In this document: positions 44,048 through 53,950 of the stretch, one piece after another
How the letters are laid out: every line of letters starts with the position of its first letter
Position numbering within the stretch: position 1 is the stretch's first letter
NCBI GenBank assembly: GCA_016219275.1
Contig: JACRBM010000042.1
Span: 37,244 to 101,243, forward strand
DNA length: 64,000 bases
Direction: 5' to 3'
Origin: Chloroflexota bacterium
Lineage (GTDB): Bacteria > Chloroflexota > Anaerolineae > UBA4142
Notes under the pieces: model-generated
Database searches by the model: none
What the model saw: only the letters and a program-made list of their open reading frames with translations
Told to the model about the DNA's origin: nothing
Program-made: the position numbers and the translations under genes

Positions 44048-45787
44048 ATGAAAATATATCTCGTCTTTCCGCCACCCTGGACACCGGCGATGCCATACCT
44101 GGCGCTGCCGGTGTTGACCTCTTTTCTGCGGTCGCACGGAGTTGACGTTGTTCAACGCGATCTCAATCTCGAAACGTACGACACCGTCCTGAGTCGCGCC
44201 TATCTCGAGCAATCAATCGAGCGTCTCCGTGCCGATTTCCCGCCCAGTCGCAAGCATGACCTCCCCGAAAAAATTCAATGGGCATTCGATAAAGGTCCAC
44301 AACTCGCGGCGCAAATACAAGCCGCGAAAGCCGTGTTTCGCAGTCCCGCGTTCTACGACGGCGAGAAGAGTCTGGACGCGTTCACCGTCATCGCGCCATC
44401 CTTCGACCTGGCTTCGTTGCCGTTCCATCCCGCGCGACTCGACTTGTTGAATTATCAACCAGCGCAATCGGTAGATAACAGCCGCACCTTGTTGCAAGCG
44501 GTGCGCGATCCGCGCCACAACATGTTCCTCGACATCTACCAGCGCGGCATCATCGCCGACATTGTGCGCGAGCGACCCGACATCGTCGGCATTTCGATTC
44601 CGACGATGGGACAGATGCTTTCGGCGATGACGCTCGCGCATCTCGTCAAGCAAACGGGGTTAAAGTGCCACGTCACCGTGGGCGGACCGCACATCTCGAT
44701 GTTGCGCGAACAAATTCCGCACGTGCCGGCGTTGTTCGAACTGATTGACAGCGCGATCATCTACGACGGCGAAACGCCGTTGCTCCGATTAGCGGAAGCG
44801 TTGGATGGTCGCGGCGATTTGGCAGACGTGCCCAACTTGATCTATCACGCGAATGGCGCGATTCACGCGAACCCGGCGCAGATGCATCCCGACGCGTCCA
44901 TCGCAACCCTGCCTGATTTCGATGGACTGCCGCTGGAGCGTTACCTCGCGCCCGACCTGGTTTTGCCGCTCATCACCGCACACGGATGCTATCACGGTCT
45001 CTGCGCGTTTTGCAATGTCGGCTACGGCGCGGGCAAGGGATTCGCGCCGGTCGTGGTCGAGCAGTTAGTCGAGCAAATGCTGACGTTGCATAACAAGTAC
45101 GGCGCGCGCCACATCTTTTTCGCCGACGAAGCGATTCCGCCGCGCACGATGCGCCTGCTTTCGGCGCGCCTTGCAGAACTCGGTACGCCGATTGATTGGT
45201 GTAGTTGCGCGCGATTCGAAAAAGTGATTACGCCCGAGTTGTTGCACAGTCTGGCGCGCGGCGGCTGTGTCATGTTGCTCTTTGGTTTGGAGACGGCATC
45301 GGAGCGCATGATTCAACTCATGGTCAAGGGCACGCAACGCGAAACGATGAGCCGTCTCTTGCAAGAGGGCACGCAAGCCGGCATTTGGAATCACACGTTT
45401 TTCTTTTTCGGTTTTCCAACCGAGACGATGGACGACGCGCAAGACACGGTCAACTTTATCTACGCCAATCAAGATGCGATTCATTCCGCATCGCCGGGCA
45501 CGTTTGTTTTGGAGCGCTACTCGCCGGTGCATTTGAATCCAAACCAGTACGGCGTCAAGCGGATCATCGAAAACCCGGCGCGCGACCTGGCAATCTATTT
45601 CGATTACGAACTCGAGTCGGGTCTGGATGAAGACACGGCGCAGACCGTCGTCGAGCGCTTGCTCGATGTGTTGCCGGGCAAACGCTTCGGTCAGTACTAT
45701 ACGCACGACGTGCATCGTTTTTTGTACGCGAGCCATCTGCGCGCGCAAGGCAAACAATTTCCGCCCTGGTTGATGAAGGAAAGTTGA
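44048..45787 (+). CDS. B12-binding-type radical SAM protein
   Basis: The 579-residue protein has an N-terminal cobalamin-binding-like fold (MKIYLVFPPPW, PDIVGISIPTMGQML, VTVGGPHIS). It lacks a clear DxHxxG, so B12 may bind base-off or not at all. The radical SAM core starts with CYHGLCAFC (Cys314, Cys319, Cys322), a CX4CX2C spacing instead of CX3CX2C. This spacing is known from a subset of B12-type radical SAM enzymes. FADEAIPPRTM and LLFGLETASERM follow. Such proteins perform methylations or ring rearrangements. The partner substrate is unknown. The gene follows the toroid protein and precedes an Fe-S aldo/keto reductase. Confidence 0.85.
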   Translation: MKIYLVFPPPWTPAMPYLALPVLTSFLRSHGVDVVQRDLNLETYDTVLSRAYLEQSIERLRADFPPSRKHDLPEKIQWAFDKGPQLAAQIQAAKAVFRSPAFYDGEKSLDAFTVIAPSFDLASLPFHPARLDLLNYQPAQSVDNSRTLLQAVRDPRHNMFLDIYQRGIIADIVRERPDIVGISIPTMGQMLSAMTLAHLVKQTGLKCHVTVGGPHISMLREQIPHVPALFELIDSAIIYDGETPLLRLAEALDGRGDLADVPNLIYHANGAIHANPAQMHPDASIATLPDFDGLPLERYLAPDLVLPLITAHGCYHGLCAFCNVGYGAGKGFAPVVVEQLVEQMLTLHNKYGARHIFFADEAIPPRTMRLLSARLAELGTPIDWCSCARFEKVITPELLHSLARGGCVMLLFGLETASERMIQLMVKGTQRETMSRLLQEGTQAGIWNHTFFFFGFPTETMDDAQDTVNFIYANQDAIHSASPGTFVLERYSPVHLNPNQYGVKRIIENPARDLAIYFDYELESGLDEDTAQTVVERLLDVLPGKRFGQYYTHDVHRFLYASHLRAQGKQFPPWLMKES

Positions 45788-45852
45788 TCGCGAGAACCGC
45801 GACAGCATGGCAATCAACCACATAACGCGGCAAGACCGCAACCAAAATTATT

Positions 45853-45922
45853 TGGACGCGGATGAACGCGGATAAACGCGGATTTTTTGTTTTTATCCGC
45901 GTATTCCGCGTTCGTCCGCGTC
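45853..45922. repeat. GGACGCGGAT inverted repeat
   Basis: GGACGCGGATGAACGCGGAT with a third GCGGAT unit faces ATCCGCG...TCCGCGTCC around a T-rich loop. It is the best-preserved copy of this family and lies after the radical SAM gene, where it could terminate transcription. Confidence 0.75.
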
Positions 45923-45988
45923 CCAAACATCTCTACGGTTTTGATCGTTCTTCGCGACGAATATTACAAAAACCGGAGGCAACCCCAG

Positions 45989-47149
45989 ATGAATTATCGT
46001 AGATTCGGAAAATTGGACTGGCACGCATCGGCGTTGGGCTTTGGGTGTATGCGGCTCCCGATCAAGAATGGGGACAGCGCGAACATTGACGAACCCGAAG
46101 CGACGCGCATGGTGCGGTACGCGATTGATCGCGGCGTGAATTACATTGACACCGCGTACCCTTATCACGGCGGCAACAGTGAATTGTTCGTTGGGCGCGT
46201 GCTCAAGGACGGTTATCGCGAAAAAGTTCGCTTGGCGACGAAGTTGCCCGTCTGGAAAGTTCAGAGCGCGGATGACCTCGACCCGATCTTGAACGAGCAA
46301 TTGCAAAAATTGCAGACCGACCACATTGATTTTTATTTGTTGCACGGACTCAATCGCGAACGCTGGGACAAACTGCGCGGCATGGACACGCTCAAATGGG
46401 CGGCGCGCGCGCTGGCGGATGGACGCATCCGGCATCTCGGTTTTTCGTTTCACGACAAGTTGCCGGTCTTTCAAGAGATCGTGGACGCGTACGATTGGAC
46501 GTTCTGTCAGATTCAGTACAACTTTATGGACATTGAAAATCAAGCCGGCACCCAGGGTTTGAAATACGCGGCGGCGAAGAGCATGGCGGTCGTCGTCATG
46601 GAGCCGTTGCTTGGCGGCAAACTCGTTGACCCGCCCGCGCCGGTTCAGGACATTTGGGACACGGCTGTTGCCAAGCGCGCGCCCGCTGACTGGGCTTTGC
46701 AGTGGTTGTGGAATCAACCCGAAGTGTCGGTCGTGCTCAGCGGCATGAACACAATGGAGCAGGTCGTCCAAAATATCGCGAGCGCATCCGCATCGCGCGT
46801 CAATTCGTTCGCCGCGCCGGAACTCGCGTTGTTCGATCAGGTGCGTGCCAAGTATGGCGAACTCTCCCCGATTCCGTGCACCAAGTGCGAGTACTGCTTG
46901 CCGTGTCCGAACGGCGTCGCGATTCCGCGCGTCTTTGCGGCGTACAACGAAGGGATGATGTACGACAAACCGGATGCGATGCGCGGCTGGTACAAGCAAT
47001 GGGTTCCCGCCGAAAACCAAGCGAGCGCGTGCCTGCAATGTCTCGATTGCGAAAACAAGTGCCCGCAAAATATCCCGATCAGCCAGTGGCTGCCCATCGT
47101 GCACGAGGTGCTTGCCGAGGGCAAGCCGTACGTCAAACGTCTCAACTAA
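45989..47149 (+). CDS. aldo/keto reductase with C-terminal 4Fe-4S domain
   Basis: The ATG at 45989 follows CCGGAGG. The 386-residue protein has the AKR start (YRRFGKLDWHASALGFGCMRLP), the catalytic Asp-Tyr pair (YIDTAYPYHGG), a barrel with LLHGLNRERWDKL, and QIQYNFMDIENQ. It continues into a ferredoxin-like tail with CTKCEYCLPCPNG and CLQCLDCENKCPQNIP, eight Cys in all. This fused AKR/ferredoxin family (COG1453) is common in anaerobes and may use ferredoxin rather than NADPH. A sugar or uronate reduction is plausible here. Confidence 0.9.
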   Translation: MNYRRFGKLDWHASALGFGCMRLPIKNGDSANIDEPEATRMVRYAIDRGVNYIDTAYPYHGGNSELFVGRVLKDGYREKVRLATKLPVWKVQSADDLDPILNEQLQKLQTDHIDFYLLHGLNRERWDKLRGMDTLKWAARALADGRIRHLGFSFHDKLPVFQEIVDAYDWTFCQIQYNFMDIENQAGTQGLKYAAAKSMAVVVMEPLLGGKLVDPPAPVQDIWDTAVAKRAPADWALQWLWNQPEVSVVLSGMNTMEQVVQNIASASASRVNSFAAPELALFDQVRAKYGELSPIPCTKCEYCLPCPNGVAIPRVFAAYNEGMMYDKPDAMRGWYKQWVPAENQASACLQCLDCENKCPQNIPISQWLPIVHEVLAEGKPYVKRLN

Positions 47150-47156
47150 AAAATCG

Positions 47157-47206
47157 TAACGCAAATTGGAAATTTGCGCCACGTGGGGCAAGTTACCAAC
47201 TTGCCA
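47157..47206. repeat. AAATTTGC-type repeats
   Basis: AACGCAAATTGGAAATTTGCGCCACG and GGGCAAGTTACCAACTTGCC form two hairpins of the family first seen at 852-945. They lie between the aldo/keto reductase and paralogue B. Confidence 0.6.
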
Positions 47207-47221
47207 ATGGAGCGCGTTACC

Positions 47222-49861
47222 ATGTCTGCAACCGAAAACCTGGTTCGTCAAGTTCACGCCGGCGATACACTCAAACCCTGGATCATGCTTGGCGCGTTCA
47301 ATCACGATGTGTCGGATAAAGTCGTGGGCTTGTCGTACTTTGAAAACAAGACCTCGCCGGTGGGACGCACCGCGATGAATGAGATTGTGGATGAGGCGCA
47401 GAAACTTTTCGCGCTCGCGCCAGTCGAAGGACAAACGACTACGTTTCACGGCGAGACGACGCGCTGGAACCTGGTGCGCGGTCCGGAAAAATATCTTTCG
47501 TGGGGCACGTACAACATCAAGAATCATCTCGGCGCGGCGTTGTTGTCCACGCTCGTCACACCCGCGCAAGCCGGCACGCGCGAATGCCGTTTGATTATCA
47601 ACGATTGTCGCGCCATCGTGTTCATCAACGGCACGCTCGTCTTTGATAGCGCGAACGCGTCGCCGACGCGCCAAGGCATGGTCAACGCGTTTCATTTTCA
47701 AGCGGCGTTGCAATCGGGCGAAAACGTGGTGAACGTCGGCTTGTTCCGCATCGCGCGCATGGCGCAGGTTGGCATACAACTCGTCATCACCGATAGCGAT
47801 GCGACTGTGCGCGCGCCGCTTGCGCCGGAGATGACGCTGCAAACGCGCGCGCTCGTCGAAGAGGAATTGAGCCGGCTACGTTTACCGCGCGACATTATTT
47901 ATCCTGAGCACGACCTGGGTCTGATCCTGGGTCAAGCCGCCGCGAGTGGCGATCCGAACAGTGGATTCAAGTTGAAGGTCGATCTCGTATCGTCAGAAGG
48001 CAAGGTGTTGCAAACCGTGATGCCGACCGTCGCGGGGCAAGTGACGTTGGCTTTAGGCAAGTTCCTTGCCGATGGCGTGTATCATCTCCACTGCGCGTGG
48101 TTACGCGACGGACAACCGTTCACGACCACGTCGTTCAATAATCTCCACAAGGTCACGCCGGTCGCCGCACCGCAGGGGTACGCCAAGATTGACGAACGGC
48201 GTCGTCTCGCGTTGGAGCACTATGCCGACAACGTCGAGACCGGCATCCATCGCATCTGGACGCCGGTCGCGCGCTATGCGTTGGGGCAATTCGACCGCGT
48301 GGACGAAAGCGCGATTCGCTGGACGTGCGAGTTCATCGCCGCGCGCAACGACTGCGCCGATTTTGTCATTCAAGGAATTTTGCGTTTGATGTTTTGGGAA
48401 CGCGAGCAACGCCGTCTCAGTCCCGAAATCAACGCGCTGATGAAGGACACAATCCTGGGATTCAAGTATTGGATTGACGAACCCGGCGACACGGTGATGT
48501 ACATGGGTTCGGAGAATCATCGCTTGCTGTTTCACGTCGCCGAGTGGCTGGCGGGATTCTTGTTCCCGACCGACGAGTTCACGAACAGCCGGCAGAACGG
48601 GTTGTTCCACTATCACAAGGCGTTCACGTACATCACCGAATGGCTGCGCCAGCGCGGACGATTCGGTTTCGACGAATGGCACTCGAATTCGTACTTTCCA
48701 ATTTGCATCGCGCCGCTCTTGAACGTGTACGATTTCGCGACGATTGAAGGGCAATACAAATTGCGGCAGATGGTCGGCGCAGTGCTCGACGAAATGTTTT
48801 TCAACCTGGGTTCCGATTCGTACCAAGGCATCTGGGGGACGACGCACGGACGCAGTTACGGCGTTTACATCAAGTATCCGGATTTCGAAGGCACGGCGGC
48901 TTTGTGCTGGATGCTGTTCGGCAATGGCTCGCTGACGAAAGGAACATCGGGCATGGCGCCGGTCTGTTTGGGCACGAGCACGTACCAGCCGCCGAAAATT
49001 ATTTTCGATATGGCGACCGACAACACGAGTGTGATTGAAGCGAAAGAGCGGCACGGTATTTTGCGAACGACGATGCGTCACGCGGATTTCGTCGTCTATC
49101 GCACGCCCGATTATTTGTTGTCCGGTTTGCAAGACCATCGCAAGGGCGAGTTTGAATCTTCGACGCACACCGCGCAAATCACGCTCGGCAACAAGGCAAA
49201 TATTTTTTGGTCGTGCCCGCACACGACCGGCGAAGGATCGGGCTTGCGCCCGGACTATTGGTCGGGCACGAGCGTGATGCCGCGCGTCATTCAATACCAG
49301 AACGTCATGTCGCTCACGTTTCGCTTGAACGATTTCACGTGGATGAGCCATGCCTGGTTTCCGCAAGAATTATTCGACGAAGTGCGCTTTGCCGGAAACT
49401 GGGTCTTTGTGCGCGTCAGGCAAGGTTACGTCGGCATCTATTCGCAGAATGGAATGAGGATTGGCGATGAAGGTCAGTACGCCGGACGCGAGTTGCAATG
49501 TTGGGCGAAGGAAAATACCTGGTTCGTCGAGTGCGGACGCCAAGCGGACTGGCAATCGTTCGATGCGTTTGTCAATGCGGTGAGCGCGGCGAAGATCACA
49601 ACGGACAAAACCGAAATGAACGGACAAACCCATTCGCCGCGTTCAGTTATTTCGCAATTGTCCGATCTGATCACATTTGAATCGCCGTCCATTGGCAGGT
49701 TTGTCACCGGTTGGGATGTCAAACCAACCGTGAATGGCGCGCCGATTCAGTTGAATCGCTATCCGCTCGTGGACAGCGCGTGGGCGCATTCCGATTTCGG
49801 ATCGGGCGAGATGGTGTTAAAGTACGGCGAGCAAGTGTACGAGTTGTGGTTCAATCAGTAG
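47222..49861 (+). CDS. large uncharacterised protein, paralogue B of a putative polysaccharide-active family
   Basis: The ATG at 47222 gives 879 residues, and an ATG at 47207 is possible. It shares domain order and motifs with paralogue A: an N-terminal jelly-roll with LIINDCRAIVFINGTLVFD, then RNDCADFVIQGIL, FKYWIDEPGDT near residue 414, GSENHRLLFH, GFDEWHSNSYF, GTTHGRSYGVY near 538, and a beta-rich end (NDFTWMSHAWFPQELFDE). The second half-motif ENH and the THGR motif are identical in both. No signal peptide is seen. As with paralogue A, an (alpha/alpha) toroid lyase or hydrolase is inferred, and no named family is recognised. Confidence 0.7.
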   Translation: MSATENLVRQVHAGDTLKPWIMLGAFNHDVSDKVVGLSYFENKTSPVGRTAMNEIVDEAQKLFALAPVEGQTTTFHGETTRWNLVRGPEKYLSWGTYNIKNHLGAALLSTLVTPAQAGTRECRLIINDCRAIVFINGTLVFDSANASPTRQGMVNAFHFQAALQSGENVVNVGLFRIARMAQVGIQLVITDSDATVRAPLAPEMTLQTRALVEEELSRLRLPRDIIYPEHDLGLILGQAAASGDPNSGFKLKVDLVSSEGKVLQTVMPTVAGQVTLALGKFLADGVYHLHCAWLRDGQPFTTTSFNNLHKVTPVAAPQGYAKIDERRRLALEHYADNVETGIHRIWTPVARYALGQFDRVDESAIRWTCEFIAARNDCADFVIQGILRLMFWEREQRRLSPEINALMKDTILGFKYWIDEPGDTVMYMGSENHRLLFHVAEWLAGFLFPTDEFTNSRQNGLFHYHKAFTYITEWLRQRGRFGFDEWHSNSYFPICIAPLLNVYDFATIEGQYKLRQMVGAVLDEMFFNLGSDSYQGIWGTTHGRSYGVYIKYPDFEGTAALCWMLFGNGSLTKGTSGMAPVCLGTSTYQPPKIIFDMATDNTSVIEAKERHGILRTTMRHADFVVYRTPDYLLSGLQDHRKGEFESSTHTAQITLGNKANIFWSCPHTTGEGSGLRPDYWSGTSVMPRVIQYQNVMSLTFRLNDFTWMSHAWFPQELFDEVRFAGNWVFVRVRQGYVGIYSQNGMRIGDEGQYAGRELQCWAKENTWFVECGRQADWQSFDAFVNAVSAAKITTDKTEMNGQTHSPRSVISQLSDLITFESPSIGRFVTGWDVKPTVNGAPIQLNRYPLVDSAWAHSDFGSGEMVLKYGEQVYELWFNQ

Positions 49862-49897
49862 GCGGGTATTGTCGGACACCATTCGGGAGAACGGGGA

Positions 49898-50737
49898 ATG
49901 ATCATTGACGGACACGCGCATGCTTGCGGAGATTTCCTGACTGCAGAAGGGATTCTCGCCGCGATGGATGCAAATGGGGTGGACAAACTCGTGTTGTTGC
50001 CCGGCGAACATGGCAGCGCGAAAAACTACCGTCTTCTCAATCTGGCGAAAATGTTTCCAACCTGGGAGGTCGCCAAACTGACGAATGCGATGACGCGGAT
50101 GGTTGTTCGTGTGAGCGGCGCGGCGCGGCATTTGGATCAAGGCAACCAAACAGTATTCAACTATTGCCAATCTCATCCAGACAAAATTCTCCAATTTTAC
50201 TGGGTCACGCTCAAGTCTGGATTTGATCTTGCCAAATTAGACGATTGTTATCGCTCGTGGAAATTCAAAGGATTGAAACTGCATCAGTGCTGGGATGATT
50301 TCAGGATCGGAGCCGAAGCGTTTGCAAGTCTGGTTCGCTTTGCCAAGACCTACGACTTGCCGATTTTCATTCATCTGGGAAATTCGACGCAAGCCGCGGC
50401 GCTCGTCGAATTCGCCGGGAAAAATCCAGAGGTCAAGTTCATCGTTGGTCATCTCTTTGACATCGAGCGATTTATCAATGCGCGCCAGCCCATGCCGAAT
50501 GTGTATTTTGATATTTCTTGTCCCGATTTGATCTCCGACATACGTCTGCAAAAGGCGCTTGGCTTTTTCGGCGCCCAGCGATTCATCATGGGTTCAGACA
50601 CACCGTACGGACAAGCCAACCTCGCGCGCAATATTCGGCGCGTACGCGCGTTGGAAATCTCGGAGCATGATAAAGAGTTGATCCTGGGAACCACCCTGGC
50701 AAGGATGCTGAACCTGGTGAGCGCGAATAGCTGGTGA
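49898..50737 (+). CDS. amidohydrolase family protein
   Basis: The 279-residue protein begins MIIDGHAHACGDF, with the HxH of metal-dependent hydrolases at residues 6-8. It then has FKGLKLHQCWDDF with the strand-4 Lys/His region, PIFIHLGNS, IVGHLFDIERF and finally MGSDTPYGQ with the last Asp. It belongs to the same superfamily as the protein at 60-851 but is not closely similar. A lactonase in the xylonate/uronate pathway would fit. Substrate is not determinable. Confidence 0.85.
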   Translation: MIIDGHAHACGDFLTAEGILAAMDANGVDKLVLLPGEHGSAKNYRLLNLAKMFPTWEVAKLTNAMTRMVVRVSGAARHLDQGNQTVFNYCQSHPDKILQFYWVTLKSGFDLAKLDDCYRSWKFKGLKLHQCWDDFRIGAEAFASLVRFAKTYDLPIFIHLGNSTQAAALVEFAGKNPEVKFIVGHLFDIERFINARQPMPNVYFDISCPDLISDIRLQKALGFFGAQRFIMGSDTPYGQANLARNIRRVRALEISEHDKELILGTTLARMLNLVSANSW

Positions 50738-50865
50738 AAGGCATCCGGCGGTGCGGCGAATTAGGCGCGAGCATCGCGTTTGTCGGATCCGATCAGGAAT
50801 TCTACCAGACGCTCGGTTTCAGAGAGGCGTTCACGAGCAACTGTTGGAAAAAATACTTGGAGTGA
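50734..50865 (+). pseudogene. remnant of a GNAT acetyltransferase (C-terminal end)
   Basis: Read in frame from 50734, this encodes about 43 residues including ASIAFVGSDQEFYQTLGF and CWKKYLE before a TGA at 863-865. The FVG...FYQTLGF spelling is the end of a GNAT fold (acetyl-CoA loop then the Y..LGF helix). The rest of the domain is absent, and the preceding amidohydrolase gene occupies the place where it should be. A full GNAT gene follows 11 bases later in another frame. Confidence 0.65.
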
Positions 50866-50875
50866 GGAAACATCA

Positions 50876-51817
50876 ATGTCGCTTGAAGTAGTCCCGTTCA
50901 ACAAAGAACATCTTGAGGATGCAGCAAGACTGGTCGCTCTGCGCTATGGACAATTTCGTGAGCAGATGCCGCTATTGCCAAGCCGTTACGCCAAGATCGG
51001 GACGTTATTGCCACTCCTGAATAATCTCATCGAAAAAGGGCGGGGTGTCGTCGCGCTTGAGAATGGCAAGCTCAAAGGTTTTCTGGCGGCATGGCAACTG
51101 GCTTCATTCAGGGGAAAGCGAAGCGTCTTTTCTCCCGAATGGGCGAACGCTGTGATTCAACCGAATGGCCGGCGCATTTACGAGACGATGTATACCCGTC
51201 TTGCGGCGGATTGGAAAGCAGATGGCTACGATACTCATTTGATTAGTCTGTTTGCAAACGATCATCATGCCATCGAAACTTGGCAATGGCTTGGCTTTGG
51301 AATGATTGCCGCCGATGCCGTCCGCGATATGCAACCAGTGTCAGAGAATAGCTGTGAAGCGGAGATTCGCCAAGCCGGTTTGAGCGACATCGAAGCGGTC
51401 ATCGCGTTGGACACTGCGCTGCGCCATCATGTCGCGAGCTCTCCGATTTTTCTCGCGGGAGGCAATCCGCCGGAACGCGCGTACTACGAAGAGTGGTTGC
51501 AGAATCCTGGGAAGGCGATTTGGTTGGCGTGCCAAGAAAAAGAGCCAATTGCTTTTTTAAGAATCGGTCCAGCCAACGCGGATGCCTGCACCATCATCAA
51601 CGATGACAAGACCACTAGCATCACCGGCGCATTTACTCGAGACGATTCGCGCGGAGCCGGCATCGCCACCGCTCTACTCAATCAATCGCTGGACTGGGTG
51701 CGTGCTCAAGGATATGAACGTTGCGCGGTGGATTTTGAACCGATGAATCATTGGGCGAGGCGTTTTTGGTTGAGGTATTTCACGGCGGTTTGTTATACAT
51801 TTATTCGCCAGGTTTAG
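50876..51817 (+). CDS. GNAT family N-acetyltransferase
   Basis: The ATG at 50876 lies 8 bases after GAGTGAGG, and the longer frame from 50780 runs into the remnant. The 313-residue protein has two GNAT-like halves. The N-terminal half contains [28 protein letters not shown] and [10 protein letters not shown]. The C-terminal half contains [26 protein letters not shown] and a [12 protein letters not shown] end. The complete acetyl-CoA loop R/G-x-x-G-x-A (RGAGIA) is in the second half. Function is probably acetylation of a small molecule. It overlaps no neighbour, and the next gene starts 1 base after its stop. Confidence 0.85.
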   Translation: MSLEVVPFNKEHLEDAARLVALRYGQFREQMPLLPSRYAKIGTLLPLLNNLIEKGRGVVALENGKLKGFLAAWQLASFRGKRSVFSPEWANAVIQPNGRRIYETMYTRLAADWKADGYDTHLISLFANDHHAIETWQWLGFGMIAADAVRDMQPVSENSCEAEIRQAGLSDIEAVIALDTALRHHVASSPIFLAGGNPPERAYYEEWLQNPGKAIWLACQEKEPIAFLRIGPANADACTIINDDKTTSITGAFTRDDSRGAGIATALLNQSLDWVRAQGYERCAVDFEPMNHWARRFWLRYFTAVCYTFIRQV

Positions 51818-51818
51818 G

Positions 51819-53789
51819 ATGAAGACGGGAATGAAACACATCCAATTTGAATCTTCCGATCCAAATCTGTACGACGTTCCAACCCACGCGCGCGGTCCGG
51901 CGGGACGATTGCCACTGCAAGCCGATTGGCTGATCAACTCGCCAAGCGGCGATGTGTTCGGCTGGACGATGGATGCGGCGATGGGCTGGTCGCCCGACCA
52001 ACTGGGTCGCAAAGAATTTTTGATTCTCAGCACCCAGGGTGGCATCCGCGCGCCGGACGGCACGCCCATCGCGCTCGGCTATCACACCGGACACTGGGAA
52101 GTTGGACTGCTCGCGCAAGCCGCGTCCGAAGAATTCGCGCGACTCGGCGCGATCCCGTTCGCGGGATTTGTCAGCGATCCATGCGACGGTCGCACGCAAG
52201 GCACGCTCGGCATGATGGACTCGCTCGCGTATCGCAACGACGCGGCAACCGTCTTGCGCCGCCTCATTCGCTCGCTCCCGACGCGGCGCGGCGTGCTCGG
52301 CATCGCGACGTGCGACAAGGGCTTGCCCGCAATGATGCTCGCTCTGTCCGCGCAGAAAGCGTTGCCGGGCGTCATCGTTCCCGGCGGCGTCACATTGTTG
52401 CCGGAGCATGGCGAAGACGCCGGCAAAATTCAATCGCTCGGCGCGCGTTTTGCGCACGGCTTGCTCACGCTCGAAGAAGCGAGCGAACTGGGATGCCACG
52501 CGTGCGCGTCGCCGGGCGGCGGCTGCCAATTCCTCGGCACGGCGGCGACGAGCCAGGTCGTCGCCGAAGCGTTGGGACTCGCGGTCACGCATTCCGCGCT
52601 ATCGCCATCGGGTCAACCGATCTGGCTCGATATGGCGCGGCGTTCGGTGCGCGCATTGATCGCGCTCGAAGCGCAAGGCGTCACGACGCGCGATATTCTG
52701 ACCCAGGATTCGATTCACAACGCGATGGTGACGCACGCGGCGTTCGGCGGCAGTACGAATTTATTGTTGCACATTCCCGCGATTGCGCACGCCGCGCGTC
52801 TGGCGCGCCCGACCATTGAGGATTGGACGCGCATCAATCGGCAGACGCCGCGCCTCGTGGACGTTCTACCAAATGGACCGACGGGGTTTGGCACCGTCCA
52901 GGTTTTTCTCGCGGGCGGCGTGCCCGAAGTAATGTTGCATCTGCGCGACCTGGGATTGTTGCGCTTGAACGCGCGCACGGTGAACGGATGCACGCTGGGC
53001 GAGGCGCTTGATGCGTGGGCGCAGAGCGAGCGGCGTCAAAAAGTGCGCGCGCGATTGCAATCGCTCGACGGCGTTGATCCCGACGATGTGATTATGAATC
53101 CGCACAAGGCGCGCGAACGCGGACTGACGAGCACGATCACATTTCTGACCGGCAATCTCGCGCCGCAAGGCGCGGTGATCAAGAGCACCGCGATTGATCC
53201 CAGTGTCGTGGATGCGGATGGCGTTTATCGCAAGGTCGGTTCCGCGCGCGTGTTCACATTGGAGCGCGATGCAATTGCCGCGGTCAAGGGCACGAGCGCG
53301 CGACCGGTCAAGGCGGGCGACATTATCGTGTTGATGGGCGCGGGTCCGATGGGCACGGGTATGGAAGAGACATACCAACTAACTGCGGCGTTGCGTCATT
53401 TGCCCGAAGGCAAACAGATCGCGTTAATCACCGATGCGCGATTCAGCGGCGTGAGCACCGGCGCGTGCATCGGGCACGTTGGACCCGAGGCGCTCGCCGG
53501 TGGTCCGCTCGGTCGCGTGCGCGATGGCGACACGATTCAAATCATCGTGGACCGCGTCAACCTGGTCGGGCGAATTGATTTGCTCGGCGGCGATGATGTG
53601 TTGGCGACGCGTCCGCCGCATCCCGATTTGCAACGCCACGCCGATTTGCCGGACGACACGCGCTTGTGGGCGGCGCTTCAAAATGTCGGCGGCGGAACCT
53701 GGGGCGGCTGTGTGTACGACGTGGACAAGATCATCAAACGGTTGAATGAATCTAACCGCGAAGGCGCAAAGGACGCCAAGATTTTATAA
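51819..53789 (+). CDS. yjhG: YjhG/YagF-family D-xylonate dehydratase
   Basis: The 656-residue protein belongs to the IlvD/Edd dehydratase superfamily and matches the YjhG/YagF branch in length and motifs. Examples are [73 protein letters not shown] and [22 protein letters not shown]. The three Fe-S cysteines are in SDPC, ATC and the CASPGGGC segment. It converts D-xylonate (or a related pentonate) to 2-keto-3-deoxy acid in the cytosol. The last ~12 residues ([12 protein letters not shown]) are encoded by a dispersed repeat. The FAH-fold partner follows at 53951. A second start at 51831 is possible. Confidence 0.9.
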   Translation: MKTGMKHIQFESSDPNLYDVPTHARGPAGRLPLQADWLINSPSGDVFGWTMDAAMGWSPDQLGRKEFLILSTQGGIRAPDGTPIALGYHTGHWEVGLLAQAASEEFARLGAIPFAGFVSDPCDGRTQGTLGMMDSLAYRNDAATVLRRLIRSLPTRRGVLGIATCDKGLPAMMLALSAQKALPGVIVPGGVTLLPEHGEDAGKIQSLGARFAHGLLTLEEASELGCHACASPGGGCQFLGTAATSQVVAEALGLAVTHSALSPSGQPIWLDMARRSVRALIALEAQGVTTRDILTQDSIHNAMVTHAAFGGSTNLLLHIPAIAHAARLARPTIEDWTRINRQTPRLVDVLPNGPTGFGTVQVFLAGGVPEVMLHLRDLGLLRLNARTVNGCTLGEALDAWAQSERRQKVRARLQSLDGVDPDDVIMNPHKARERGLTSTITFLTGNLAPQGAVIKSTAIDPSVVDADGVYRKVGSARVFTLERDAIAAVKGTSARPVKAGDIIVLMGAGPMGTGMEETYQLTAALRHLPEGKQIALITDARFSGVSTGACIGHVGPEALAGGPLGRVRDGDTIQIIVDRVNLVGRIDLLGGDDVLATRPPHPDLQRHADLPDDTRLWAALQNVGGGTWGGCVYDVDKIIKRLNESNREGAKDAKIL

Positions 53790-53807
53790 TTGAGTCTGTG
53801 CGCCATC

Positions 53808-53879
53808 TGTCATTTCGAGGAGCGGAGCGACGAGAAATCTATCCGAATGTAGAGATTTCTCGCTTCGCTCGAAATGACA
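53808..53879. repeat. TGTCATTTCGAG palindrome
   Basis: A 72-base variant of the TGTCATTGCGAG element, with arms TGTCATTTCGAG/CTCGAAATGACA and inner GAGAAATCT/AGATTTCTC arms. It lies between the xylonate dehydratase and its partner gene. Confidence 0.75.
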
Positions 53880-53884
53880 CCAAA

Positions 53885-53935
53885 TATCATTGAATTCTTT
53901 CTTCGCGCTCTTTGCGCCTTTGCGGTTCAATTTTT
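53885..53935. repeat. TTCGCGCTCTTTGCGCC repeat
   Basis: This unit, CTTCGCGCTCTTTGCGCCTTTGCGG, is the complement-type partner of the CGCAAAGGCGC-type unit that forms the C-terminus of the upstream gene (53752-53780). It also resembles the repeat at 15198-15253. Confidence 0.55.
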
Positions 53936-53950
53936 TTGATAAGGTAAACG

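Noticed and set aside
45893..47842. Minus-strand open frame of 649 codons
   Set aside because: It runs through a repeat and opposite two strong plus-strand genes. The translation is Arg/Val/His-rich low-complexity sequence typical of shadows.
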